Origin: Deltaproteobacteria bacterium
Lineage (GTDB): Bacteria > Myxococcota_A > UBA796 > UBA2385
Assembly (NCBI GenBank): GCA_018401435.1
Contig: JAGYJW010000015.1
Location: 1-64,000 of the forward strand
DNA: 64,000 bases
Reading direction: 5' to 3'
Shown: positions 43,093-54,855 of the stretch, one piece after another
Layout: every line of letters starts with the position of its first letter
Position numbering within the stretch: the stretch's first letter is position 1
Program-made: the position numbers and the translations under genes
The notes under the pieces: model-generated
The model's input: only the letters and a program-made list of their open reading frames with translations
Databases searched by the model: none
Told to the model about the DNA's origin: nothing

Positions 43093-43830
43093 GTGCGAAT
43101 GCAGTTGCGCTACACCCTGGTCGGCCTCTTGCTGGCCACGGGCTCGCCCCTCGGGTTGATCGCCCTGCGCGCCGCGCTCGCCCGCCGCTGGCCCGGCCCT
43201 GAATTCGCGCTGGACCTGTTTCGTGCAGATCCAGTCCTTTGGACCTACCTCTTTGGCGTCTCGGTGGTCTTTCACGGCCTGGCCGGCTTCATCGCGGGCT
43301 GTCGCGCGGGGGGCCTGCTGGAGACCGCCCACACCGACCCGCTCACCGGGCTCAGCAACCGCCGCTACCTGGATCTGCAGCTCAAGCGAGCCATGACGCG
43401 CTACACCCGCCATGGACGCGCCAGCACCCTGGTCCTGGCCGATCTGGACCACCTCAAGCACATCAACGACGCCGGTGGCCACCCCGCCGGCGACCGCGCC
43501 ATCCACCGGGTGACGGCGGCCCTGCGCGAGGCCTGCCGCGCCGACGACGTGGCCGCCCGGGTGGGCGGCGACGAGTTCGCCGTGCTGGTGCGCGGATCCG
43601 ACACAGAAGGCGGGCTGACCATCGCGGCCCGCATCCAGGAGCACCTGCGCAGCCTGGGCCCCGACGCCCCCACCTTGTCCATCGGCGTCGCCTGCATGGA
43701 CGACCCCAGCGGGGTGCAGGACATCGGCGCACTCTATGAGCTGGCCGATCGCGCCCTCTACGCGGCCAAGGCGGGCGGCCGTAACCGGGTGGTGTCCGCC
43801 GCCGATCTGCCCCTGGCACCCAAACGATGA
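43093..43830 (+). CDS. GGDEF diguanylate cyclase with membrane anchor
   Basis: 245 residues. The start is GTG 43093 or ATG 43099, both behind GGAGG. Two hydrophobic segments (about 8-30 and 48-70) precede a GGDEF domain, D-P-L-T-G-L-S-N-R-R to the end. The active site is intact (G-G-D-E-F at 158-162), and an inhibitory I-site R-A-D-D (149-152) lies exactly five residues before it, so the enzyme should make c-di-GMP and be product-inhibited. No sensor domain is present. Its stop overlaps the next gene start by 4 bp (ATGA). Confidence 0.93.
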   Translation: MRMQLRYTLVGLLLATGSPLGLIALRAALARRWPGPEFALDLFRADPVLWTYLFGVSVVFHGLAGFIAGCRAGGLLETAHTDPLTGLSNRRYLDLQLKRAMTRYTRHGRASTLVLADLDHLKHINDAGGHPAGDRAIHRVTAALREACRADDVAARVGGDEFAVLVRGSDTEGGLTIAARIQEHLRSLGPDAPTLSIGVACMDDPSGVQDIGALYELADRALYAAKAGGRNRVVSAADLPLAPKR

Positions 43831-45356
43831 TCCTGCTGCTCTGCCTCTCCCTGGCTTGGGCCGACCCGGCCGCCGACCTGCGCGCCCTCGACGCCCTGCT
43901 CAGCACCCTGAAGGCGCCCCCTCCCAGCGGGGACAGCCTTGCCTTGACAGAGTGGGTGGAGGCCTCCACCCAGGCCCTCCTGGCCCTGAAAGCGCAGGCC
44001 CTGGCGGCGACGGAGGAGGCCGACCCCGCGCAGCGCTGCCGGGTGCACCTCCGCCTGGGCGAGGGCAGCCTGCACCTGGCCTCGACCCTGGCCGACCTGG
44101 CTTGTCCGGCCGGTCTGGACGCGACCACCTGTGGCCACTTCTCCGCCGCCATGGCCCAGCAGGCCGCCCGGCTGCTGCCCCTGGCCCGCCAGAGCCTGGC
44201 GTTGGCCGAGGCCGAGGCCATCAACGCCCAGGCCGGCCCCCGGCCCCTCGGCCGCAAGGAGGGCCAGCGGCTCGCGACGCTGCTCCGCGATCTGGGCCGG
44301 ACCGAAGCCCGCCTGCCCCACCCCTCCGCCGGCCCCTATCCGGTCCCCGACGCCCCGGACCCCCTTCGGGGCGCCCGTCCCCGTGCAGCTGCCCTGGCAG
44401 CCGGCCCTACGCCGGCGGCCCGGGATGAAGAGGCCCGGCCGGATCTCACCAGCGACTTCGTCCTGGTGGACAAGACCGCCTGGCTGAGCGCCCGGCGCGA
44501 CGGCAGCGGCAGCCGGGTGCGGGCGGGGCCGCCACTCCGCGAAGATGGGGTGCCAGAGCCCATGCTCGCGCGGCTGCTCCAGCTGGACGGCGACCGCGCC
44601 CTGCTGGAGCTGGGGCCTGGCGACCCCCGCTACCACTGCTTCTATGACCCGCCCTGGCCCAGCGCCTGGCGCATCGCCCTGTGGGTGGACCGATCGGCCC
44701 TGCTGGCGGTGACCCAGGCGCCCGTCGAGCGCCGCTTCCCCGATGGCAGCGGGGTCGCCCTGCGCCCCGGAGCGCTGGTCAGCGAGCAGGGGCTGTGGGC
44801 CGACGGGGTGCGGCTGCCCCTGGACCTGGAACCGGCCGAGGTGGGCCTGAGCTACCACGAGTCGGCACGCTTCCCCTCGAAGCCCGGGCGCGAGGTCCTG
44901 CTGGCCGCCGACACCCCGCTGAGCCTGGGCGGGCGCCCCCTGGGCCCCCCGCCGGGGGACTGGCGCGGCGGCCCCGAGCGCGCCTTCCAGCACCTGGAGG
45001 TCGGGCCCGATGGCCGGCAGCGGGTGGGCCTCGACTCCACCTGCGGTCAGATCACCTTGCTGGCCGAGGGACCGCCCGACGACGGGGACGGAGATCCGGA
45101 GGCGGCCAGCCTGTGGGGCGACGTGGTGGGCGGCGTGGTGGGCCCGATGACCACGCTGAGAGCGGGCACCCCCCTGTGGTGGGAGGAGGGCGGGCTGGCC
45201 GGCCTGCTCACGGAAGACGTCTACCTCGACGACACCCGCTTCCCCCTCGAGGCCGACGGCCGCCGCTGCCTGGACCTGGCCCTGGACGGGCTGGAGCCGG
45301 GCGAGGCCGACCGCCCCGACCGCCACCTCCGGCTCTGTGTGAAGCCCGCCCCCTGA
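43827..45356 (+). CDS. Secreted protein of unknown function
   Basis: 509 residues, ATG overlapping the GGDEF stop by 4 bp, so translation is coupled. Short signal peptide (M-I-L-L-L-C-L-S-L-A-W-A). Residues ~20-150 are helical; ~200-500 are beta-rich with many W/F and G-G turns. Four Cys near 90-115 and 385 might pair. No family recognised. Coupling with the cyclase may mean a link to c-di-GMP output, but this is inference. It is convergent with the membrane peptidase. Confidence 0.7.
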   Translation: MILLLCLSLAWADPAADLRALDALLSTLKAPPPSGDSLALTEWVEASTQALLALKAQALAATEEADPAQRCRVHLRLGEGSLHLASTLADLACPAGLDATTCGHFSAAMAQQAARLLPLARQSLALAEAEAINAQAGPRPLGRKEGQRLATLLRDLGRTEARLPHPSAGPYPVPDAPDPLRGARPRAAALAAGPTPAARDEEARPDLTSDFVLVDKTAWLSARRDGSGSRVRAGPPLREDGVPEPMLARLLQLDGDRALLELGPGDPRYHCFYDPPWPSAWRIALWVDRSALLAVTQAPVERRFPDGSGVALRPGALVSEQGLWADGVRLPLDLEPAEVGLSYHESARFPSKPGREVLLAADTPLSLGGRPLGPPPGDWRGGPERAFQHLEVGPDGRQRVGLDSTCGQITLLAEGPPDDGDGDPEAASLWGDVVGGVVGPMTTLRAGTPLWWEEGGLAGLLTEDVYLDDTRFPLEADGRRCLDLALDGLEPGEADRPDRHLRLCVKPAP

Positions 45357-45362
45357 GCGCCC

Positions 45363-47678
45363 TCAGGGGCTGGCGGCGGGGGCGGCGGCCAGGCTTCGCA
45401 AGAATGCGATGCGATCCAGATATTCCGCCGCAAAGGCGGACTGTCGGAAGGATTCGCTGCCCTTCAGGCTGAGCAGCACGGCCTCGGCCTCGTCCAGGCG
45501 CCGGGCGACAAATAGGGCCTCGGCCAGCAGGCGGCGGCGCTGCTCATCGAGGTGGGGGCCCGGCAGCAGGCCCGGCGGACCGGCCAGGGTGTCGATCACC
45601 GCCCCGTGCTCCTCCGCGCCAAAGAGCTGCACCCCCACAAGGTAGCGAGGCAGGGGGTCGCCAGGCGCCTCGTTGGCCCAGGACAGGGCCTCATAGAGGG
45701 CCGAGCGGCGGCCGTTGGGATCCAGCAGGTAGGCCTGGGCGATGCTGCGCACTGCCGGCCGGGGGTCCGATGCGGCGGCCACCTTGACCTCCACCCGCCG
45801 GCGCATGCCATCGGGGATGCCCAGGTTCAAGGTCTCATCCCAGGCCTCTACCGCCAGGGGGCCGTCGCCACCCGTCCACAGGATGTCGCCCTTGAGCTCC
45901 AAGACCCGGGCGCGGCTGGCGGGCTTGAGGTGCCGCGGGCCCTCGCGGCTGAGGAGATCATCGAGAATGGCCACTGCTTCTTCATTCTTGTCCAACTTGA
46001 CCAGAAGCTCGGCCTCTTCCAGCCCCTCGTCGCCGTCGGTGTTCCCCGCGAAACGCCGCACCTTGCGCCACAGGTCGAGGGCCGCGCCGTAATCGCGCCG
46101 CCCCTGGGCGTTCTGGGCCTGGCGCTTGAGCTCGGCCACCGTGCGGGCGCAGGTCTTGTTGAAGATGCTGCCCCGACGGTAGAGGTAGCGGGCCTGTTCG
46201 AGATCCGCCTCGCTGACCTCGATCTCATCAAGGTAGGTCTCCCATTCGCCGATCAGGTCCACCGCGCTGCGCCCATAGGCGGCGGTGAAGTCCCCGTCCC
46301 GATAGGCCTGCTGAAAGGCGGCGATGCCCTGGCTGTCCACCAGCCAGCGCACAAAGGAGCCCATCAGCGTATAGGCCTTGCCCGATGGCTGCGTCCAGAA
46401 GCCCGTGGGGCTGAAGATGCCGCGCAGGTCGGGCGCCATCTCCAGGCGGCGCATGGCGGCGGCGGCCCGGTGGGGGGACAGCTCGCCTTCGGGCCAGTCC
46501 GCGGCCAGGGCGATGCCCTCCACCAGCCCGATGTCCACCAGCAGGCCACCCCGGGTGGCCAGCTGCAGGGGCCCGCCGCCAAAGGGCGCCGTAAAGAGGT
46601 GGGCCAGCTCGTGGGCCAGGGCGTTGTCGCCATAATCCGACCAGCGGATGTGCATCTCGTGGGTCCAGGGCCGGGCCACCAGGGTGCCCCGCGAGCCCAT
46701 CAGCCGCTGCTGCGCCCCGCGATCCGGGTAGACAAAGCTGCGCAATCGCCGACCGCGCCAAGCGACCGGGTCGGTCTGCAGAAAGGCTTGCATCTCGGCG
46801 TAGCGGAACTCATGGTCCTCGATCAGGCGGTCCAGGCGATCGCCCTGGATGGCGGCCGGGTCATAGTGAATGATGAAGTGTTCGGTCTTGACCGTGGCGC
46901 CCAGCGCGTCGATCACATCGGCCCGGTCGAGGTTGATGCCGTGTCGGGTCTGGGTGCCCACCAGCCAGCCGGTGCCCAGCAGCAGCAGCACCAGGGCCGA
47001 GGCCGCCCCCCGCCGGGGCCGCCCGCTCCGGTGGCGCCAGGCCAGCTCGGTGGCGGCCACAACACAAGCCACCGCCCCCAAGCCCATCAGCCGATACCAC
47101 CACAGGTGGGCGGGCACGCTGAGCGCCTCATCGTAGATGGACCCGGCGAACCAACCGAAGAGCAGGTTGTGACCGGTGATCGGGGGCTCTGTGGCCAGGC
47201 GCAGGGCAAAATGCAACAGATCGAAGCCAAAGACCCCCAGGCCCAGCAACAACCGAATGGCCGGGGATCGGGCCAGCGCCGCCGCGCCCCAGGCCACCCC
47301 CTGGCCCATCAGGGCCGACATCACCGGAATGAGCAGCCAGAATTCGGCCCCCATCCCGGCATCGCAGTTCTTCACCCGCAAGGCGTTCAGGCTGAGCAGC
47401 AGCAGCGGCGGCAGGCTGAGGGCGACCGAGCGGGGCAGCAGCCAGAAGAAGTCCGCCGCGGGCGATCCTCCCCGACCCGCGGCCACGGGATCGGGCACAT
47501 CGCCCACCTTCAGGGCGTGCAGGCTGAGGGCGAAGGCCGACAGGCCCACCAGCACCCCCATGGCCGCCGCCGACTCGTAGCCGACCAGGTTGAAGAGGGG
47601 CACAACGCAGAGCAGGGCCCCCCCGAGGGTCACCAGCACGAAGAGGGCGAGGGGCAGCGGCCGCATGACCCACCGCAT
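45363..47678 (-). CDS. Membrane gluzincin metallopeptidase with TPR tail
   Basis: 771 residues from ATG 47678 (another ATG at 47666). Up to eight membrane segments fill 1-260. A zinc-peptidase domain follows: F-I-I-H-Y-D-P near 278, H-E-L-A-H at 356-360, then G-L-V-E-G-I-A about 40 residues later giving the third ligand, the gluzincin (M1/MA-like) arrangement. A helical TPR-like tail (~500-771) would bind partners or substrates. The peptidase probably faces the periplasm. The gene is single, convergent with 43827-45356. Substrate unknown. Confidence 0.82.
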   Translation of the reverse strand: MRWVMRPLPLALFVLVTLGGALLCVVPLFNLVGYESAAAMGVLVGLSAFALSLHALKVGDVPDPVAAGRGGSPAADFFWLLPRSVALSLPPLLLLSLNALRVKNCDAGMGAEFWLLIPVMSALMGQGVAWGAAALARSPAIRLLLGLGVFGFDLLHFALRLATEPPITGHNLLFGWFAGSIYDEALSVPAHLWWYRLMGLGAVACVVAATELAWRHRSGRPRRGAASALVLLLLGTGWLVGTQTRHGINLDRADVIDALGATVKTEHFIIHYDPAAIQGDRLDRLIEDHEFRYAEMQAFLQTDPVAWRGRRLRSFVYPDRGAQQRLMGSRGTLVARPWTHEMHIRWSDYGDNALAHELAHLFTAPFGGGPLQLATRGGLLVDIGLVEGIALAADWPEGELSPHRAAAAMRRLEMAPDLRGIFSPTGFWTQPSGKAYTLMGSFVRWLVDSQGIAAFQQAYRDGDFTAAYGRSAVDLIGEWETYLDEIEVSEADLEQARYLYRRGSIFNKTCARTVAELKRQAQNAQGRRDYGAALDLWRKVRRFAGNTDGDEGLEEAELLVKLDKNEEAVAILDDLLSREGPRHLKPASRARVLELKGDILWTGGDGPLAVEAWDETLNLGIPDGMRRRVEVKVAAASDPRPAVRSIAQAYLLDPNGRRSALYEALSWANEAPGDPLPRYLVGVQLFGAEEHGAVIDTLAGPPGLLPGPHLDEQRRRLLAEALFVARRLDEAEAVLLSLKGSESFRQSAFAAEYLDRIAFLRSLAAAPAASP

Positions 47679-47853
47679 AGCCCGAAGGCCCCAAGCTGGG
47701 GCGCCCCTGTCCCTCCAGGCGCTCCACCGGTAGAATGGGGACCGAACGCGGCGCCACCTGGGCCCGCAGGGGGACACCGCGACCGCCCGCAGCACCACAC
47801 CCGATCCCACCCTCACCCGCCCCGAGGTCAGCAACCGCATCGCCGTCGGTCTG

Positions 47854-49366
47854 GTGGCCTATTTCGAGGGCCTGATGGGCGCAGAGTGGATCGAGGCCCG
47901 CATCGAAGAGGCGGGACTCACCCGGGGCTTCCTGAAGGATCCCAGCGGCTGGACCTCGGTGGACTTCGCCGATGCGCTGGCCCGCTGCATCGCCCGGGAC
48001 CTGGCGCCCGACGGGGCGCCCTGGGGCATCGACAGCCCCGTGTGGCTGCACTATCGAAATGCCGGCCGGGCCGCCCTGAGCCCCACGCACCTGGGCCCCG
48101 TCTTCCAGCTGGCCCGGGCCTTCGCCAGCCCCATCGCCTTGATGCGCCAATTCCCCAGCCAGATCATGCGCGTGCAGCGCGAGCTGGAGGTCAAGGTCCG
48201 CGACGCCGGATCGTCGGTGATCACGCTGGAAGTGCGTCCCCGCCGCAATCCTCGCGCCTGGCCGGTGGCGGCCTGTTGGAATATGCGCGGCTCCTTGGAG
48301 GCCACGCCCACCATCTGGGGCCTGCCCCTGGCCAAGGTCGAGCTGCTGCGCTGCATGCACGACCCCAACCACCCCCACGACAGCTGCGTCTACCGCGTGC
48401 GATCGGCCCGGCGGCCGGGCATCGACGCCATCGTGACCACCGGCGCGAGCGTCTTGGGTACCGGCAGCCTGCTGGGGGGCCCTTGTCTTGGGCGCGAGCC
48501 CGCCGGTGCTGGGCCTGGCCGCCTTTGCCGGAGGCGCCGCGGGGCTGGCCGCCGCCCTGGCCTGGCGCCTGGGACGCAGTCAGCAGGATGTGCAGGTCGA
48601 AGCCCACCAGATCGAAGAGGCCCTGCAAGCCACCGAACAGCGCGCCCTGGAGCTGTGGGAGGAGGGCCAGAAGCTGCGCCGGGCCCTGCTCGCCAGCCGC
48701 AAGCTCTCGGACTACCTGCCCGAAGACCTGGTGGAGCGCATCATCAAGGACCCTGAGCCCGACCTCGTCCTGGGCGGGCAGAATACCGAGGCGGCGGTCC
48801 TCTTCGCCGATCTGGTGGGCTTCACCCGCCGCTGTGAGCGCATGCGCCCCGAGGCCGTGGTGGAAGAGCTGAACCTCTACTTCAGCCACATCGACCGCGC
48901 ATTCGTGCGCCATGGCGGCGTCATCGACAAGCGCATGGGCGATGGCGTGATGGCGGTCTTCGTGCCCCGCCCGGGCGTGGATGGCCAGGAGATTCGCCGC
49001 CGCGCCGTGCGCTGCGCCTTGGATATGCTCCGCGAGCTGGACCAATGCAACAGGGTGCTGGAGGCCCGCGGCGTGGCCCCCCTGCACGCCCGGGTGGGCG
49101 TGGCTGCGGGCAACCTGGTGCAAGGCACGATGGGGTCCAACGCGCGGCTGGAATACACGGTGATTGGCGACACCGTGAACCAGGCCGCCCGCCTGGAGGG
49201 CGAGGCCACCCCCGGCCATGTGCTGGTCACCGCCGACGCCTTCCGGGCCTTCGATGCCCCCCCCCCAGGCTGCCTGGTGATGGGCCGCAGCATCATCGTG
49301 GTGAAGGGCAAGAGCGAGGCCATCGACGTGGTGGAGCTGGCTCCCATCGACCTGCCTGAAGGCTGA
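47854..49366 (+). CDS. Class III adenylate/guanylate cyclase, frameshifted in a G6 run
   Basis: Two frames join at 48474-48479. The first half (47854 onward, start unclear; coding begins further upstream without ATG) has a heme-NO-like or HNOB-type helical N-domain look. The second half holds a membrane segment (A-L-V-L-G-A-S-P-P-V-L-G) and the cyclase domain: metal Asp in F-A-D-L-V-G-F-T, V-I-D-K-R-M-G-D-G-V-M-A-V-F and N-Q-A-A-R-L with its catalytic Asn and Arg, so it would be active. Taking one G out of the six-G run restores one continuous protein of ~500 residues. It makes cAMP or cGMP. The N-domain identity is only a suggestion. Confidence 0.78.
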
Positions 49367-49402
49367 GGGCGCACCCCGGCCCGCAGGGTGCACACGCAGC
49401 AA

Positions 49403-49430
49403 GCCCCGAAAGGCCGAAGCCTTCCGGGGC
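49403..49430 (-). terminator. Hairpin terminator with UUCG loop
   Basis: A 12-bp stem (GCCCCGGAAGGC/GCCUUUCGGGGC in the minus-strand transcript, one G-U pair) closes on UUCG, a very stable tetraloop. It lies about 50 nt after the stop of the minus-strand lipoprotein at 49478, so it is a fitting terminator for that gene, although a U-run is short. Confidence 0.7.
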
Positions 49431-49477
49431 CCGAGATTGGGGTGAGAAGGCCCACCCCATCGGATCCTCAGCCGAGT

Positions 49478-50641
49478 TCAGTCCTCGGTGATCTCGCCGG
49501 CGCCCACCGCGGTGACGGTGTAGGGCAGGGTCTCGTAGCGAATCCAGTCATCTTGCAGCAGGTTGACCGTGTAGGTGGTGTCTCCGCCCACGACCACCCG
49601 GTAGTCCACGATGCTGCCCTCGCAAGAGCCAAAGCCGTAGACCACCAGCTGGTAGGTGCCGGCGTCGAGGTCGATGGAGGCCGAGGGGCAGCTATAGGCC
49701 AGCGGGGTCTCGGTGCAGTCGAAGTTGTCGTCGCCGCCGGTGATGGTGCAGCCCGTGTCGTCGTTGAGGTAGAAGGCGAGGTCGCCCGCCGTCTCGGCCA
49801 CGGTGGTATCGGCCGTCAGGTTGACCGTGCCGCCGCTGGTGGTGATCTCCCAGACGTCCACGACGTCGGTGGGGTCCACGCCGGTGGACTCGCAGGGCAG
49901 GGTGCTGGAGGCGGCGGCCCCGGTATAGGCCGCGTCGGCGTAGTTGTAGACATAGGCGCCGCAGTCGTAGGAGACATAGGTCTCGTCCACGGTCTCGGTC
50001 TGGCTGCCGGCATAGCCGAAGTCCCACGCCAGGGTCGTGCCATCAAAGGTGGCCGAGCCGGCCTCGCTCTCGTCCGAACCCAGGAAGGCCAGATAGTAGG
50101 GGCCGGGGTAGCCCTGGTCGGGCAGCGCATAGGCGCTGAAGAGCAGGTTGGTGTAGTAGTAGTCGTAGTAGTAGCCGGGCATGACGAAGTCTTCGCCAAA
50201 GCCCATCAGGAAGGTGATGCTGGGGTCGGTGGCATAGGACCAGGTGTAGGCGACGAGGCTGTCCCAGGCGCAGTCCTCGGTGCTGGCGTCGTCGGCCAGG
50301 GTCGAGTCCATCTCGAAGAGGAAGTCGCAGCCCTCGCAGTCGCCGGTGTAGGTCGAGCCGGACAGGTCGAAGCTGCCGTCGCAGACGGTGGCGCCGTCCA
50401 GGGTGCTGGCCACGTCCACCGAGCCGGCGAAGCTATAGGTGGGGTCGGTGCCACCGGTGGCGTCGGTTTCGTCCGTGCCGTCGGTTTCGTCCGTGCCGTC
50501 GGTTTCGTCCGTGCCGTCAGTGCCGTCGGTGCCGTCGGCGCCATCGGTGCTGGCGGTGTCGGAGCTGCCCTTGTCGTCGCAGGCAACCGACAAGGAGATG
50601 AGGGCGAAGAGGCCGAGAGCCGGCAAGGCGGTGCGCGTCAT
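49478..50641 (-). CDS. Lipoprotein with Asp/Thr/Gly linker and beta-rich body
   Basis: 387 residues from ATG behind GGAGG. The lipobox I-S-L-S-V-A-C is followed by D-D-K-G-S-S and a D-G-T-D repeat linker (encoded by 18-nt units), then a beta-rich body with many Tyr and Asp and at least 10 Cys in pairs (C-D-G, D-C-E-G-C, D-C-A, D-C-G, S-C-P, C-E-G). It may bind calcium or act as an adhesin. No known family. A UUCG hairpin ends its transcript. Confidence 0.72.
   Translation of the reverse strand: MTRTALPALGLFALISLSVACDDKGSSDTASTDGADGTDGTDGTDETDGTDETDGTDETDATGGTDPTYSFAGSVDVASTLDGATVCDGSFDLSGSTYTGDCEGCDFLFEMDSTLADDASTEDCAWDSLVAYTWSYATDPSITFLMGFGEDFVMPGYYYDYYYTNLLFSAYALPDQGYPGPYYLAFLGSDESEAGSATFDGTTLAWDFGYAGSQTETVDETYVSYDCGAYVYNYADAAYTGAAASSTLPCESTGVDPTDVVDVWEITTSGGTVNLTADTTVAETAGDLAFYLNDDTGCTITGGDDNFDCTETPLAYSCPSASIDLDAGTYQLVVYGFGSCEGSIVDYRVVVGGDTTYTVNLLQDDWIRYETLPYTVTAVGAGEITED
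50462..50515 (-). repeat. Three 18-nt tandem repeats encoding a DGTDET linker
   Basis: The unit gtcggtttcgtccgtgcc is repeated exactly three times, then decays into 9-nt variants. It encodes the Asp/Gly/Thr/Glu linker directly after the lipid-anchored N-terminus of the lipoprotein. Confidence 0.9.
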
Positions 50642-50782
50642 GGGGATCCTCCAGAAAGACGGGCGGGAGGATAGCACGCTGAAACCCGAGGTGACAGGTG
50701 CGCGGCCCGCTTCCTCTCGTTGGCGGCGCACGGGGCCCGACTCGCGCCCCCGCGCAGGCCCCCACCGGATTAGCACGGCCCG

Positions 50783-53693
<2,911 letters not shown>

Positions 53694-53776
53694 GCGGCCC
53701 ATTGACAGGGCCCCAGGCTCCGGCCACGGTTAGGGACCGTCCAGGACGCGGCCCGCCGCCGCTCCGAGGAGTCGCC

Positions 53777-54343
53777 GTGAAGCGCCTGATGCTTGCCTTG
53801 CCCCTCCTGCTGGCCTCTACCACGGCGTCGGCGCGGCGCTTCGGCATGGAGCCCCAGAACCGGGTCCACCTCGGCCTCTCCATGGCCAATACCAGCCTCA
53901 CCCTGGGCGCGACCGGCGGCCTGGACACAAGGCTCAGCCGCGTGCTCTATGTGGACACCGGCGGCTTCTTCAGCGTCACCGACGACACGGGGCGCCCCGA
54001 ACCCGCCGCCGGCACGGCCACCAAGGATCTCTTCGAGCTGCGCCACGCCCTCTATGTGGCGCCCGGCCTGCGCATTCCCCACCGCTACGGCGAGGGGCTG
54101 AACTGGGATCTCACCGGCCGCGTGGGCTTTGGGGCCGTGTGGTCCGCCGACTCCAGCTCGAACTACCTGGTGCGCGCCGATCCCGCCTTGCTGGGCGGGG
54201 CCGACCTGCTGCTGCGCTACGATCGGGTGGGCCTGCGGGTGGGGGGCAAGGCCTTCGCCTACCGCACCTTCACCCTCTCGCCGCCGCGCGAAGCGGGCAT
54301 CGTCAAGCCCCAGTTCTTCGCCGAAGGGGTCGTGCAATGGTGA
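53777..54343 (+). CDS. Outer membrane beta-barrel protein (small)
   Basis: 188 residues from GTG with GAGGAG upstream. Signal peptide L-A-L-P-L-L-L-A-S-T-T-A-S-A. The mature part has alternating strand pattern (L-G-L-S-M-A-N-T-S-L-T-L, G-G-L-D-T-R-L, Y-V-A-P-G-L-R) and ends in W, as in outer membrane barrels. A TTGACA is seen at 53702. It overlaps the next gene by 7 nt and starts a three-gene operon. No transport role can be assigned. Confidence 0.72.
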   Translation: MKRLMLALPLLLASTTASARRFGMEPQNRVHLGLSMANTSLTLGATGGLDTRLSRVLYVDTGGFFSVTDDTGRPEPAAGTATKDLFELRHALYVAPGLRIPHRYGEGLNWDLTGRVGFGAVWSADSSSNYLVRADPALLGGADLLLRYDRVGLRVGGKAFAYRTFTLSPPREAGIVKPQFFAEGVVQW

Positions 54344-54855
54344 GGGCCCTCTCTGCTGGCCTGGTGGGCGGGGCCCTGCTCCTGGCGGGGCCGGCCCACG
54401 CGGGCGCCCTGTCAATGGGCCTCACCGGATCGGTGGTGGGGGCCGGATCCGTGGGCCTCCGCCCGGGCCTCACCCTGGGCTACCTGCCCACCCCCTCTGC
54501 CGCCTTGGAGCTGCACGGCGACAGCGACCTGGACGGCAGCTGGGATGTCGGCCTGGTGCTGGCGGGCCGCTGGTACCCCAGCCCCCGGCTGGAGCCCGGC
54601 CAGGGCATCTTCCTGCTGGGTCGGGGCGGCGCCGGCATCGCGGGCGTGGGCAGCGATCTCGGCCCCTGGACCACCCTGGGCGCGGGCTTCGGCGCGCGCC
54701 CGGCGCCCTGGATCAGCGTCGAGGCCTTCGCCGGGCCCGAGTGGGCCATGGCCGATGGCGGGCGCTGGAGAACCGGCCTCAACCTCAGCTTCCTCCTCGA
54801 CAGCGACACCGGCGGCGGCAGCACCCGCCACCGAGTGAAGCGGAAGCCCCAATGA
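54337..54855 (+). CDS. Outer membrane/periplasmic beta protein
   Basis: 172 residues from ATG 54337, overlapping the previous stop by 7 nt. Signal peptide G-L-V-G-G-A-L-L-L-A-G-P-A-H-A. Strand-like repeats (L-G-Y-L-P-T, V-G-L-V-L-A-G-R-W-Y, L-G-A-G-F-G-A-R) predict a small barrel; the C-terminus is basic and low complexity rather than aromatic. No family recognised. It overlaps the following lipoprotein start by 4 bp. Confidence 0.68.
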   Translation: MVRALSAGLVGGALLLAGPAHAGALSMGLTGSVVGAGSVGLRPGLTLGYLPTPSAALELHGDSDLDGSWDVGLVLAGRWYPSPRLEPGQGIFLLGRGGAGIAGVGSDLGPWTTLGAGFGARPAPWISVEAFAGPEWAMADGGRWRTGLNLSFLLDSDTGGGSTRHRVKRKPQ

